This document shows positions 11,316 through 20,445 of a stretch of DNA of 64,000 nt, one piece after another. How positions within the stretch are numbered: position 1 is the first letter of the stretch; every line of letters starts with the position of its first letter. The stretch is from NCBI RefSeq assembly GCF_900130035.1, contig NZ_FQXQ01000002.1:310001-374000 (forward strand). The letters are read 5' to 3'. Source of the stretch: Wenyingzhuangia marina. Its GTDB lineage: Bacteria; Bacteroidota; Bacteroidia; Flavobacteriales; Flavobacteriaceae. Position numbers and translations under genes: made by a program. The notes under the pieces are model-generated. The model worked only from the letters and a program-made list of their open reading frames with translations, was not told where the DNA came from and searched no databases.

Positions 11316-12311
11316 ATGAAGTTCAAATTACTCTTTACCTTATTCCTAAGCTTTTATATTTCTTATTCACAAAATGAAAAATTACAATGGTTAGATATCA
11401 TGTTAACCAATTATGAATATCCGTATAAGGTAGAAAATATTACTTTAAGCACTCAGCAACAAAATTTAACAATGGCTTATATGAATGTGAAGCCAGACAA
11501 TTTTAATGGAAAAACAATCGTATTGTTTCATGGAAAAAACTTTAATGGAGCATATTGGAAAACAACAATAAAGGCATTAACCTCAAAAGGATATCAAGTA
11601 ATAGCTCCTGACCAAATTGGTTTTGGAAAGTCATCAAAACCAGATCATTTTCAATATTCTTTTCAAGAATTAGCTAAGAACACTAAAGTATTATTAGATT
11701 CTTTAGGTATTAAAAAAACAGCCATATTAGGACATTCTATGGGCGGAATGTTAGCTACAAGATTTACTTTGATGTACCCTGAAATAACAGAAAAATTAAT
11801 ACTAGAAAATCCTATTGGTCTTGAAGATTGGAAATTGGTAGTTCCTTATCAAACTATTGACTGGTGGTATCAATCAGAATTAAAGAAAACTTATGAGGGA
11901 ATTAAAAACTACCAATTAAATAGTTATTACGATGGCAAATGGAAACCTGAATACGATGAATGGGTAAATCTTTTAGCAGGGTGGACGTTAAATTCTGACT
12001 ATAAAAAAATTGCATGGAATGCTGCTTTGACTTATGATATGATTTTTAATCAACCAGTGGTTTATGAGTTTAAAAACATCAAATGTCCTACCCTATTAAT
12101 TATCGGAACAAGAGATAGAACTGCTTTAGGAAAACCTTTGGTCTCAAAAGAAGTAAGAGAAACTATGGGATTATATCAACATTTAGGAAAACGAACCCAA
12201 CAAGAAATTCCGAATGCTAAATTAGTAGAAATTAAAAATATTGGTCACCTACCACATATAGAAAGTTTTAAAAAATTCATTAACCCACTGACTGAATTTT
12301 TAGCAAAATAA
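11316..12311 (+). CDS. Exported alpha/beta hydrolase
   Basis: A 331-residue alpha/beta-hydrolase-fold protein with an N-terminal signal peptide (MKFKLLFTLFLSFYISYSQ), so probably periplasmic or surface-exposed. The oxyanion motif is HGKNFNG (residues 72-78). The nucleophile elbow GHSMGG puts the catalytic serine at 141. The catalytic His lies in KNIGHLPHIES near the C-terminus, and the acid is probably the Asp in GTRDRTALG. The substrate is unknown; the sequence suits a small ester or lactone hydrolase. It is followed after 11 bp by modA, so the two are probably co-transcribed. Confidence 0.85.
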   Translation: MKFKLLFTLFLSFYISYSQNEKLQWLDIMLTNYEYPYKVENITLSTQQQNLTMAYMNVKPDNFNGKTIVLFHGKNFNGAYWKTTIKALTSKGYQVIAPDQIGFGKSSKPDHFQYSFQELAKNTKVLLDSLGIKKTAILGHSMGGMLATRFTLMYPEITEKLILENPIGLEDWKLVVPYQTIDWWYQSELKKTYEGIKNYQLNSYYDGKWKPEYDEWVNLLAGWTLNSDYKKIAWNAALTYDMIFNQPVVYEFKNIKCPTLLIIGTRDRTALGKPLVSKEVRETMGLYQHLGKRTQQEIPNAKLVEIKNIGHLPHIESFKKFINPLTEFLAK

Positions 12312-12322
12312 TAAAATAATGT

Positions 12323-13105
12323 ATGGAGTTTAAATCCTTATTATATATTTCATCTATTTTTAGTATTATCTTATTTACAGCTTGTAATCCTAAAAAAGAA
12401 AAAAAATCAAATACACCTAGTGAAATTACAGTTGCTGTTGCTGCCAATATGCAATTTGCAATGAAAGAAATTGCAAATGTATTTGAAAAAGAAAGCGGGG
12501 TAAAATGTAATACTGTTATTAGTTCTTCTGGAAAACTAACAGCACAAATTAAAGAAGGAGCTCCTTATGATATTTTAGTAGCTGCCAATATGAAATATCC
12601 TGAGGAAATATATAAATCAGGACTTGCTTATTCTGAACCTAAAATATATGCTTATGGTAAGTTAGTTTTATGGACAATGAATAAACAAATTAAACCAAGC
12701 TTAGAACTATTAATAAATCCAGCTATAAAACATATTGCTTTGGCAAATCCAGATACAGCTCCCTATGGTTATACAGCAATTGAGACAATAAAAACAAAAA
12801 AATTATACAACAAAGTAAAAGATAAATTGGTCTTTGGAGAAAGCATTTCTCAAACCAATCAATTTATCTCTTTGGGTTCTGCAGAAATTGGTTTTACTGC
12901 CATGTCTGTAGTATTATCTCCAATTATGAAAGGTAAAGGAAATTGGGTAGAAATTGATAAAAAACATTATACCCCTATAAAACAAGGAGTTGTTATGATA
13001 AAACACCATCAAACAAATCCATCTACATTAAAATTTTATAATTTTTTATTTTCTGACAAAGCACAAAAAATATTGAAAAAATACGGTTACGACGTTAAAG
13101 AATAA
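12323..13105 (+). CDS. modA: Molybdate ABC transporter substrate-binding lipoprotein (ModA-like)
   Basis: A 260-residue periplasmic binding protein of the ModA family. The signal peptide ends in a lipobox (LFTAC) with the lipidated Cys at residue 21. The mature domain starts EITVAVAANMQFAMKEI, with SSSGKLTAQIKEGAPYDILVAA, both typical of molybdate/tungstate-binding proteins. The ligand-binding Ser pair would be in the AANM and SSSGK loops. It follows the hydrolase gene and is closed by a terminator, so no modB or modC is in this operon or in the window. The ligand is inferred from family resemblance only. Confidence 0.85.
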   Translation: MEFKSLLYISSIFSIILFTACNPKKEKKSNTPSEITVAVAANMQFAMKEIANVFEKESGVKCNTVISSSGKLTAQIKEGAPYDILVAANMKYPEEIYKSGLAYSEPKIYAYGKLVLWTMNKQIKPSLELLINPAIKHIALANPDTAPYGYTAIETIKTKKLYNKVKDKLVFGESISQTNQFISLGSAEIGFTAMSVVLSPIMKGKGNWVEIDKKHYTPIKQGVVMIKHHQTNPSTLKFYNFLFSDKAQKILKKYGYDVKE

Positions 13106-13156
13106 CATAAAAAATAAAGCCATTTGGAAAACTCCAAATGGCTTTATTTTTTATGT
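13104..13156. terminator. Bidirectional terminator between modA and recQ
   Basis: A very long, perfect inverted repeat: arms reading ACATAAAAAATAAAGCCATT then TGGA, closed by a 4-nt loop, and flanked by A and T runs. It separates the convergent modA and recQ genes. Confidence 0.9.
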
Positions 13157-13165
13157 CGAACGAAA

Positions 13166-15370
13166 TTAGTTTGCTACATCACTAATAAATTTGATACGCA
13201 TCAATCTTAATTCTTCATCATCATAATCTCCATCAAATTCATCAAGAGCGCTTTTTATATCATCACTTTCTGCTTCCATAAAGTAATCATAGATTTCTTC
13301 TTGTTGATCTTCATCTAAAATATCTTCTAAATAATAATCAATATTCAATTTGGTTCCAGAGTATACAATAGATTCAATTTCTTTAATCAATTCGGACATT
13401 TCCAAGCCTTTGGCACGAGCAATATCTTCTAAAGGTAATTTACGATCTGTATTCTGAATAATATATAATTTTAAACCTGATTTTTCACCAGTAGTCTTTA
13501 CCACCAAATCATCTGGCTTATCTATATTGTTTTCTTCTACATATTTAGCTATTAATTCTACAAATTCTTTACCGAATTTTCTTGCCTTACCATCTCCTAC
13601 GCCATGAATATTAGATAATTCTTCTATAGTTGTAGGGTACTTTAAAGTCATATCTTCTAATGAAGGATCTTGAAAAATAGCATACGGAGGAATTCCCTTT
13701 TTCTTTCCAACGTCTTTTCTCAAAGATTTTAACAAGCCCATTAATTGGTCATCTGTAGTCATTGCCGCTTTACTCTTAGCATTGGCTATAATAATAGACT
13801 TATCATCTTCATCAACATAAACATGATCTTCTGTCATCATAAAAGAAGTAGGATTTTTAATAAAATCTAATCCTTCTTTAGTGATTTTTACCACACCATA
13901 TTGCTCAATTTCTTTACGTAAATAACCTGCTACTAAAGTTTGACGAATTAATGCAGTCCAAAATTCATTAGTTTTATCTTTTCCAATTCCAAAGAAATCT
14001 CTTTCGTTGGTTTTATGAGAAATTAACATGGCATTTGCTTTTCCCATTAAAGTAGCAACTAAATCTTTTGACTTGTATTTTTCTTTAGAACCTTTAACTA
14101 CTTTTAATAGTTTTACCACACAGTCTGTAGCCTCTGTTTTCTTTTTAGGATTTTTAGTATTATCATCCATTTTGGCTCCTAACCCATTTACTGGATCGAA
14201 CTCTTCTCCAAAATAATGCAATAAATATTGTCTTCTACTTATTGAAGTTTCGGCATATCCAACCACTTCTTGTAATAAAGCATGACCTAATTCCTGTTCA
14301 GAAACAGGTTTGTTAGCCATAAATTTTTCTAACTTTTCTATGTCCTTGTATGCATAAAAAGCCAAACAATACCCTTCACCATCATCACGACCCGCTCTAC
14401 CAGTCTCTTGATAATAACTTTCTAAACTTTTAGGAATATCATGGTGTATAACAAAACGTACATCAGGTTTGTCAATTCCCATTCCAAAAGCAATGGTTGC
14501 CACAATTACATCTACATCTTCCATTAAAAACATGTCTTGATGTTTTGATCTTGATTTGGCATCTAAACCTGCATGATATGGCAATGCAGAAATTCCATTT
14601 ACCTGTAATGTTTGAGCTAGCTCTTCAACCTTTTTTCTGCTCAAACAGTAAATAACTCCAGATTTACCTGGTCTTTGTTTGATAAAACGAATAATGTCTG
14701 CAACAACATCTTTGGTTTTAGGTTTTACCTCGTAAAACAAATTAGGACGATTAAACGATGCCTTAAATGTATTGGCATTATTCATTCCTAATGTTTTAAT
14801 AATATCTTCTTGAACTTTTGGTGTTGCAGTGGCTGTTAGCCCAATAATAGGTACATTTCCTATTCGTTCAATAATCTTTCTAAGATTTCTATATTCGGGT
14901 CTAAAATCATGTCCCCATTCTGAAATACAGTGTGCTTCATCAATCGCAAAAAAGGATATGTTTTGTTCTTTTAAAAAGTCAACATATTCATCTTTAGTTA
15001 AAGATTCGGGAGCCACATATAAAAGTTTTGTGATTCCATTTTCTATATCAGACTTAACCCTATTAATTTCCGTTTTGTTTAAGGAGGAATTTAATACATG
15101 TGCCACTCCTTGATGTTCGGAAATACCACGAATGGCATCTACCTGATTTTTCATCAATGCAATTAATGGAGAAACTACAATAGCAGTTCCCTCTTTCATT
15201 AATGCAGGAAGTTGATAACAAAGTGATTTTCCTCCACCTGTTGGCATAATTACAAAAGTGTCATTTCCTTCTGCAATACTCCTTACTACTCCTTCTTGTA
15301 AACCCTTAAATTTGTTGAAGCCAAAATACTTTTTTAGCGGGCCGTACAAATCAATTTTATCTTGATTCAT
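13166..15370 (-). CDS. recQ: ATP-dependent DNA helicase RecQ
   Basis: A 3'-5' superfamily-2 helicase of recombination and repair, 734 residues. Walker A is GGGKSLCYQLPA (about residues 44-55), the DEAH box is DEAHCISEWGHDFRPEY, and motif VI is QETGRAGRDD. An RQC winged-helix region follows (about 400-510), then an HRDC domain (LKSLRKDVGKKKGIPPYAIF, about 545-625) and an acidic tail. The zinc-binding region around SRRQYLLHYFGEEF lacks the cysteine cluster of E. coli RecQ; only one Cys is near. The gene is divergent from kdsD, with about 70 bp between starts. Confidence 0.96.
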   Translation of the reverse strand: MNQDKIDLYGPLKKYFGFNKFKGLQEGVVRSIAEGNDTFVIMPTGGGKSLCYQLPALMKEGTAIVVSPLIALMKNQVDAIRGISEHQGVAHVLNSSLNKTEINRVKSDIENGITKLLYVAPESLTKDEYVDFLKEQNISFFAIDEAHCISEWGHDFRPEYRNLRKIIERIGNVPIIGLTATATPKVQEDIIKTLGMNNANTFKASFNRPNLFYEVKPKTKDVVADIIRFIKQRPGKSGVIYCLSRKKVEELAQTLQVNGISALPYHAGLDAKSRSKHQDMFLMEDVDVIVATIAFGMGIDKPDVRFVIHHDIPKSLESYYQETGRAGRDDGEGYCLAFYAYKDIEKLEKFMANKPVSEQELGHALLQEVVGYAETSISRRQYLLHYFGEEFDPVNGLGAKMDDNTKNPKKKTEATDCVVKLLKVVKGSKEKYKSKDLVATLMGKANAMLISHKTNERDFFGIGKDKTNEFWTALIRQTLVAGYLRKEIEQYGVVKITKEGLDFIKNPTSFMMTEDHVYVDEDDKSIIIANAKSKAAMTTDDQLMGLLKSLRKDVGKKKGIPPYAIFQDPSLEDMTLKYPTTIEELSNIHGVGDGKARKFGKEFVELIAKYVEENNIDKPDDLVVKTTGEKSGLKLYIIQNTDRKLPLEDIARAKGLEMSELIKEIESIVYSGTKLNIDYYLEDILDEDQQEEIYDYFMEAESDDIKSALDEFDGDYDDEELRLMRIKFISDVAN

Positions 15371-15393
15371 AATAATTGTATGCTAATTTTAAA

Positions 15394-15401
15394 TACATTT
15401 G
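15394..15401 (+). promoter_or_regulatory. Putative -7 element of the kdsD-tatC-lptB operon
   Basis: TACATTTG matches TAnnTTTG and lies 38 bp upstream of the kdsD TTG start codon. No good TTTG is seen at the usual -33 spacing, so only the -7 element is supported. Confidence 0.4.
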
Positions 15402-15439
15402 CAATTAAAGATATAACTTTTTAAGTAAAAATTACAGCC

Positions 15440-16402
15440 TTGAATAACGATATACTTTCAATTGCCAAAAAAACTATTGATCTTGAAAGCAATGCTATTG
15501 CTAATTTAACCAAATTAATTGATTCAAATTTTGAAAATGCAATAAAATGTATTCTTAACACTAAGGGTAGAGTGATCATTACTGGAATTGGAAAAAGTGC
15601 TGCTATTGCAACTAAAATTGTAGCTACTCTAAATTCTACAGGAACGCCTTCTATTTTTATGCATGCTGCGGATGCCATTCATGGAGATTTAGGAATTATT
15701 CAAGAAGATGATGTGGTCATTTGTATTTCAAAAAGTGGAAACACTCCCGAAATAAAAGTTTTAATTCCATTAATCAAAAGAAACAACAATCCTATTATAG
15801 CCATTACAGGAAATATAGATTCGTTTTTAGGAACTCAAGCAACATATACTTTAAACACATATGTTGAAAAAGAGGCTTGTCCTAACAATTTAGCCCCAAC
15901 CACAAGTACAACGGCACAATTAGTGATGGGTGATGCCATAGCAGTAACCTTGTTAGAGTTGAATGAATTTACTAGTAAAGATTTTGCAAAATATCATCCT
16001 GGAGGCGCTTTAGGAAAACGTTTATATTTACGAGTGAGTGATTTGGTTGAGAAAAACGAAATTCCACAAGTAAATGCTAATACCAACATCAAAGAAACCT
16101 TGTTAGAAATATCTAACAAACGTTTAGGAGCAACTGCTGTATTAGAAAATAATAAATTAGTTGGTTTTATTACCGATGGTGATATTAGACGTATGTTAAA
16201 CAAAAATGATGATTTTTTAAACTTAACTGCTAAAGACATTATGTCTGTAAATCCTAAGGTTATAAATATTGATGCCATGGCAATTGAAGCAATGCACACA
16301 ATGGAAAACAATAATATATCTCAGTTAATTGCTATTGATAACAATGGAAGTTATAAAGGAATTATTCATATTCACGATTTAATTAAAGAAGGTATTTTTT
16401 AA
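15440..16402 (+). CDS. kdsD: Arabinose-5-phosphate isomerase, KpsF/GutQ family
   Basis: Interconverts ribulose-5-phosphate and arabinose-5-phosphate, the first step toward Kdo in lipopolysaccharide. 320 residues: a SIS domain (GIGKSAAIATKIVATL, about 48-63; SKSGNTPE near 97) and two C-terminal CBS domains (about 205-320). The linker HPGGALGKRLYLRVSDL is a hallmark of the family. The start is TTG: no in-frame ATG exists before the conserved IFMHAAD stretch, and the TTG gives the usual family N-terminus. It is followed after 3 bp by tatC. Confidence 0.93.
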   Translation: MNNDILSIAKKTIDLESNAIANLTKLIDSNFENAIKCILNTKGRVIITGIGKSAAIATKIVATLNSTGTPSIFMHAADAIHGDLGIIQEDDVVICISKSGNTPEIKVLIPLIKRNNNPIIAITGNIDSFLGTQATYTLNTYVEKEACPNNLAPTTSTTAQLVMGDAIAVTLLELNEFTSKDFAKYHPGGALGKRLYLRVSDLVEKNEIPQVNANTNIKETLLEISNKRLGATAVLENNKLVGFITDGDIRRMLNKNDDFLNLTAKDIMSVNPKVINIDAMAIEAMHTMENNNISQLIAIDNNGSYKGIIHIHDLIKEGIF

Positions 16403-16405
16403 AGT

Positions 16406-17209
16406 ATGGGAACAGAAAAAGAAATGTCTTTTTTAGATCATCTTGAAGAGTTAAGATGGCATTTGGTAAGATCAACTATCTGTATTATGGTCGTTGCTAT
16501 CATTTTATTTATCTACCAAAAAACGGTTTACGATGATTTTTTATTAGCTCACTTAAATCCAGATTTTATTACTTATAGATGGTTTTGTGATGCTTTTAAA
16601 AAGCTTGGAATGGAAAGTGATTTTTGTAATATTACTTTTAATGCCAAACTACAAAGTTTATCTCCTACCAATCAGTTAATGAACGCCATGTGGTCTAGCT
16701 TTATTTTAGGGCTTATAATCTCTTTCCCTTATATTATATGGGAAATGATGAAATTCATCACCCCAGGTTTAACTGAAAATGAACAAAAAAAGAGTAAAGG
16801 ATTCATATTTGTAGCAACACTTTTGTTAATTCTAGGATTGCTTTTTAGCTACTATATCATTGTACCGATGTCGGTATATTTCTTTTATAATTATCAAATT
16901 ACCGAAACCATTGTAAATAACTTTCAATTTGATAGTTATATCACTTTAATAACCAATACTCTTTTAGGAGTTTCTGTGGTTTTTGAACTTCCTTTAGTAG
17001 TCTACTTCTTAACCAAGTTTGGATTAATTACACCTGAATTCCTAAAAAAATACAGAAAACACGCTTTGGTTCTTGTATTAGTAGTTTCTGCTATTATTAC
17101 ACCACCAGATGTTACCAGCCAAGTTATAGTTGCTATTCCAATTTTAGTACTGTACGAAGTTAGTATTGTAGTGTCTAGATTTCTTGTTAAAAAACAAAAA
17201 GAAGCATGA
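16406..17209 (+). CDS. tatC: Sec-independent protein translocase TatC
   Basis: Core membrane subunit of the twin-arginine translocase, which recognises RR signal peptides of folded exported proteins. 267 residues with six predicted transmembrane segments. The N-terminus [17 protein letters not shown] is the conserved family motif, with Glu residues that contact the signal peptide, and [15 protein letters not shown] is the conserved later motif. A loop of about 40 residues between the first two helices is longer than in E. coli. It overlaps lptB by 4 bp (ATGA), so the two are translationally coupled. Confidence 0.96.
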   Translation: MGTEKEMSFLDHLEELRWHLVRSTICIMVVAIILFIYQKTVYDDFLLAHLNPDFITYRWFCDAFKKLGMESDFCNITFNAKLQSLSPTNQLMNAMWSSFILGLIISFPYIIWEMMKFITPGLTENEQKKSKGFIFVATLLLILGLLFSYYIIVPMSVYFFYNYQITETIVNNFQFDSYITLITNTLLGVSVVFELPLVVYFLTKFGLITPEFLKKYRKHALVLVLVVSAIITPPDVTSQVIVAIPILVLYEVSIVVSRFLVKKQKEA

Positions 17210-17949
17210 TTTTAAGAGCCGATAATATTCAGAAAATCTACGGAAGTAGAAAAGTAGTAAAAGGAATTTCTTTACAAGTAGAACAAGGAGAAATTATTGG
17301 ATTGCTAGGCCCTAACGGAGCTGGAAAAACCACTTCTTTTTATATGATTGTAGGAATGATAAAACCCAATGAAGGTCATATTTATTTAGATGATAAAGAA
17401 ATTACTGGATATGCCATGTACAAACGTGCACAAAACGGAATTGGTTACTTGGCTCAAGAAGCTTCTATTTTTAGAAAATTAACTGTTGAAGAAAATATTC
17501 TATCTGTATTACAATTTACCAATAGAACCAAAGAACAACAAAAACAAAAATTAGAAGAATTAATAGAAGAGTTTAGTTTAGGACATGTAAGAACCAATAG
17601 AGGAGATTTACTTTCTGGAGGAGAAAGACGTAGAACAGAAATTGCTCGTTGTTTGGCTTCCGATCCTAAATTTATTTTGTTAGATGAACCTTTTGCTGGA
17701 GTTGACCCTATTGCAGTAGAAGATATTCAGTCTATTGTTGCTACCCTAAAAGATAAAAACATTGGAATTTTAATTACTGATCATGATGTACAAGCCACAT
17801 TAGCTATTACAGATAAAACTTATCTTATGTATCAAGGAGGAATTTTAAAAAGTGGAACACCTCAAGAATTAGCAGATGACGAAATGGTAAGACGTGTTTA
17901 TTTAGGAGAAAGTTTTATTTTAAAAGAAAATAAATTTAAGAAGAAATAG
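17206..17949 (+). CDS. lptB: LPS export ABC transporter ATP-binding protein LptB
   Basis: ATPase that powers extraction of lipopolysaccharide from the inner membrane by LptFG. 247 residues. Walker A is [11 protein letters not shown] (about 34-44), the Q-loop is [17 protein letters not shown], the signature is [16 protein letters not shown], Walker B is [13 protein letters not shown], and the H-loop is ITDHD. The SIFRKLT and FAGVDP features are specific to LptB. It shares an operon with kdsD (Kdo precursor) and tatC, giving the operon an envelope-biogenesis theme. Confidence 0.96.
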   Translation: MILRADNIQKIYGSRKVVKGISLQVEQGEIIGLLGPNGAGKTTSFYMIVGMIKPNEGHIYLDDKEITGYAMYKRAQNGIGYLAQEASIFRKLTVEENILSVLQFTNRTKEQQKQKLEELIEEFSLGHVRTNRGDLLSGGERRRTEIARCLASDPKFILLDEPFAGVDPIAVEDIQSIVATLKDKNIGILITDHDVQATLAITDKTYLMYQGGILKSGTPQELADDEMVRRVYLGESFILKENKFKKK

Positions 17950-18076
17950 TGAATCATGAATCAAATTTAAAAATCGACTGAAAAACTAAATAGTTCAACC
18001 GATAAACTTTTCAACACAATCGAACATCAAATTTTGAAAATTGAATTTATACTTAAACAATTAAACTTTTTAAGAA

Positions 18077-19204
18077 TCAATCTTTAATAATAGGGTCATT
18101 AAAAAATTCACCTGACAATGATCGAATAATACTTTTGTCTGATCTTAATTTTAACAACAACAGCATCAAATCAACCAAGTGATCTTTTCGTGAATATTTA
18201 AAAATTTTTTCTTGAGAATACTTAGCTCTCTGATAGCTTTTTAAAAACCTTGCTTTCCATTCTAGCTCATACTCATGTAATAGTGAGTAATCATTATTCT
18301 CCAATGTTTTTACTATTGATTTACTAGCCATTATAGCAGCTTCAAAAATAAATTTATACCCCTCTCCTACTACAGGATTTACTTGTGACACGCTATCTCC
18401 CACACACACTAGATTATGATCTACAAACTTTTCTAAAACTGGAGTAATAGGAATACTTCCTCCCTCTACGGTTTCATTATCTTTTTCAACCAACGATGCT
18501 ATTAGAGGAAATTTCAATATTTCATTCAAACGAGGTTTTAACTCTTTAATTACAGCACCTTCAAAACTTCCAAAACCTAAAATAGCTCTGTTATTTTGTA
18601 GTGGGAAGATCCAACCATACCCTCCATGATATTGTTTACCTATAAGCAAATGCCCTTGACCAGGTTTCCCTTTGTATTTTACATTATACTCCACTCCTGT
18701 TGCTAAAATCATGTTCTTTGGTAACAGACCAACTTGTTTACTTAATACACCTACTATTCCGGAAGCATCAATAATTATTTTCGCAGAATATGATTTTTTA
18801 TTTTTATCAATTACTTCCGTAAAAAAACCCTTTTCATCTTTTTTTACCTCCTTTATATGGATGTTTTTCTTAATTGTTATGTAGTTTTCATCTAGACTAT
18901 TTAGCAATTCCTGATGTAATTTTTTTTTATCTAATATGTAGCCACAACCTTTAATTTTCTTTCTAAAATTTTTAGAATAAATAATTGCACTCTCTAACTC
19001 CTGAGCAACCACGTTTTTGGTTAAACCAAAAGAACTAAGATTCATAAAACTTCCTAAAGTATTGAAAGAAAAATTTAATAAGTCTTTTTTTCTATCAATT
19101 AAAAGCGTTTTACATTTTTCGTTTCCTAATTCACGAGCTAACATTAGCCCAGCTGTACCAGCACCAACAATTAAAACATCAAAAGTAGTTTGTGTATTTT
19201 TCAA
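18077..19204 (-). CDS. Second geranylgeranyl-reductase-like FAD-dependent oxidoreductase
   Basis: A 375-residue flavoprotein. FAD-binding motif VLIVGAGTAGLMLAREL (about residues 10-26), a second motif CVGDSVSQVNPVVGEGYKFI near residue 275, and a central GYGWIFPLQNNRAILGFGSF that matches GYSWIFPMENRILKVGAGK in the protein at 3564-4793. The two are therefore distant paralogues. Substrate unknown; isoprenoid, carotenoid or lipid saturation or hydroxylation are family possibilities. The gene stands alone, with unrelated neighbours. A palindrome at 19452-19467 lies about 250 bp upstream. Confidence 0.7.
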   Translation of the reverse strand: MKNTQTTFDVLIVGAGTAGLMLARELGNEKCKTLLIDRKKDLLNFSFNTLGSFMNLSSFGLTKNVVAQELESAIIYSKNFRKKIKGCGYILDKKKLHQELLNSLDENYITIKKNIHIKEVKKDEKGFFTEVIDKNKKSYSAKIIIDASGIVGVLSKQVGLLPKNMILATGVEYNVKYKGKPGQGHLLIGKQYHGGYGWIFPLQNNRAILGFGSFEGAVIKELKPRLNEILKFPLIASLVEKDNETVEGGSIPITPVLEKFVDHNLVCVGDSVSQVNPVVGEGYKFIFEAAIMASKSIVKTLENNDYSLLHEYELEWKARFLKSYQRAKYSQEKIFKYSRKDHLVDLMLLLLKLRSDKSIIRSLSGEFFNDPIIKD

Positions 19205-19574
19205 AATTTATTTTTTTCTTACAAAGAAAAAGAATTTCATTAATTATTTTCATAAAACTCACTATTTAACTTTAAAATCATTTAGAAATTGTTGTTAAAG
19301 TAACATTTATATTTTTTTTGAAACTGAAATTATATCTATAAAATTTCAAACCACTCGAAAAGAATTCGAGAGATATGATATCATTATTTTGCTTGTTTAG
19401 GCTCCATATAGAGAATTTTGTAAAAATAGGAACGTAACTTGGTGAATATTTATAAACAAATGTTTATTTGGTAAAGAACTTTAATTTTTATTAAAAAGTC
19501 GTAAGTAAAATTTAATATTTGATTAAACAGTTCAACAAGCTTTAACTTTTGCTATAAATTTTAAAATAACCATT
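19205..19574. other. Intergenic region upstream of the second FAD protein
   Basis: 370 bp without a plausible gene between two minus-strand genes. It contains a hairpin (CTCGAA, 5 nt, TTCGAG) at 19354-19370, next to the 10-bp palindrome ATGATATCAT, and the 16-bp palindrome at 19452-19467. No promoter with both elements was found. Confidence 0.5.
19452..19467. promoter_or_regulatory. Operator-like palindrome ATAAACA-N2-TGTTTAT, copy 1
   Basis: Perfect 7-bp arms around AA. The same arms, around TA, occur at 60915-60930. Two distant intergenic sites with identical arms suggest a shared dimeric transcription factor. The nearest downstream gene on the minus strand is the FAD protein starting at 19204. 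Confidence 0.4.
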
Positions 19575-20306
19575 TTACTTATTTCTGCTATTACTAATCA
19601 TAGACAAAGCTAAATACATTAATATAATTATTGGTAAAGCTGCTAATTTTAAGACTATTATTAGCAAAATAGATAAAGTTAAAAAAATGTATTTCAATTT
19701 GTTTTCTGAAAAACCAAAGGACTTAAACTTTAAAGCAAATAATTCAATTTTAGCATTTAGCATATAACAGCTTAAAATAGTAATCAAAATAAGTAAGTAT
19801 TCATTTTCAAGTATATAACTAACATAATAATACTCCTCATACATTTGCATTAAAGGCAATGACAAAATAAACAAAGTATTTGCAGGTGTTGGTAATCCAA
19901 TAAAATTATCTTTTTGATTGACATCAATATTAAAATTTGCCAAACGGTAACATGAGGCCAAAGTGATTGTAAAACCAATAAGAGCTAAGTAAGGAAAGTT
20001 TTCAAATCCATCTGTAAATCCTAGAGGTTCTTGACTGCTTGCTTTTAATAGCATTTGTGTCATTACAATACCTGGAACCACTCCACTGGTTACCATATCT
20101 GCTAAAGAATCTAATTGAGTTCCTAATTCGCTCTGAACATGTAATAATCTTGCAACAAAACCATCAAAGAAATCAAAGAAAATCCCTAACATTACAAAAA
20201 GAACAGCAAATTGAATTTGATTGTTCACAGCATATACAGCCGCTAAACAACCAGAAAGTAAATTAAGTAAGGTTAATAGATTGGGTAAAAATTTTATCAA
20301 TTTCAT
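19575..20306 (-). CDS. pssA: CDP-diacylglycerol--serine O-phosphatidyltransferase
   Basis: Membrane enzyme that makes phosphatidylserine, the precursor of phosphatidylethanolamine. The CDP-alcohol phosphotransferase motif is complete: DGFVARLLH, eight-residue spacing to Gly, then TQLDSLAD, giving DG..AR........G...D...D. Several transmembrane segments follow. The frame is open to an ATG at 20345, but the second ATG at 20306 begins MKLIKFLPNLLTLLN, the usual family N-terminus; I use it (243 residues). If the longer start is real, 13 residues are added. The gene is divergent from the PorV/PorQ-type gene. Confidence 0.9.
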   Translation of the reverse strand: MKLIKFLPNLLTLLNLLSGCLAAVYAVNNQIQFAVLFVMLGIFFDFFDGFVARLLHVQSELGTQLDSLADMVTSGVVPGIVMTQMLLKASSQEPLGFTDGFENFPYLALIGFTITLASCYRLANFNIDVNQKDNFIGLPTPANTLFILSLPLMQMYEEYYYVSYILENEYLLILITILSCYMLNAKIELFALKFKSFGFSENKLKYIFLTLSILLIIVLKLAALPIIILMYLALSMISNSRNK

Positions 20307-20411
20307 AAAAAATGGATTTTCAATAATCGGTACAAATTTAATCATAGTTTTGTTTATGTTAATATAATTAAGTTAATTTAAATTTCATATCCAAACTAAG
20401 ATTGAAACAAT

Positions 20412-20419
20412 ATATTTGT
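20412..20419 (+). promoter_or_regulatory. Putative -7 element for the PorV/PorQ-type gene
   Basis: TATATTTG matches TAnnTTTG and lies 26 bp upstream of the TTG start codon at 20446. No clear TTTG at the -33 spacing. Confidence 0.4.
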
Positions 20420-20445
20420 AATAAATTAAGCAAACCCATTTTCTT

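Noticed and set aside
13104-13156. Insertion-sequence end or attachment site
   Set aside because: The long palindrome with A/T flanks between convergent genes is a terminator; there is no transposase or target duplication.
19213-19231. Inverted repeat TTTTTCTT/AAGAAAAA upstream of the second FAD gene
   Set aside because: Low-complexity T/A runs make such pairing likely by chance.
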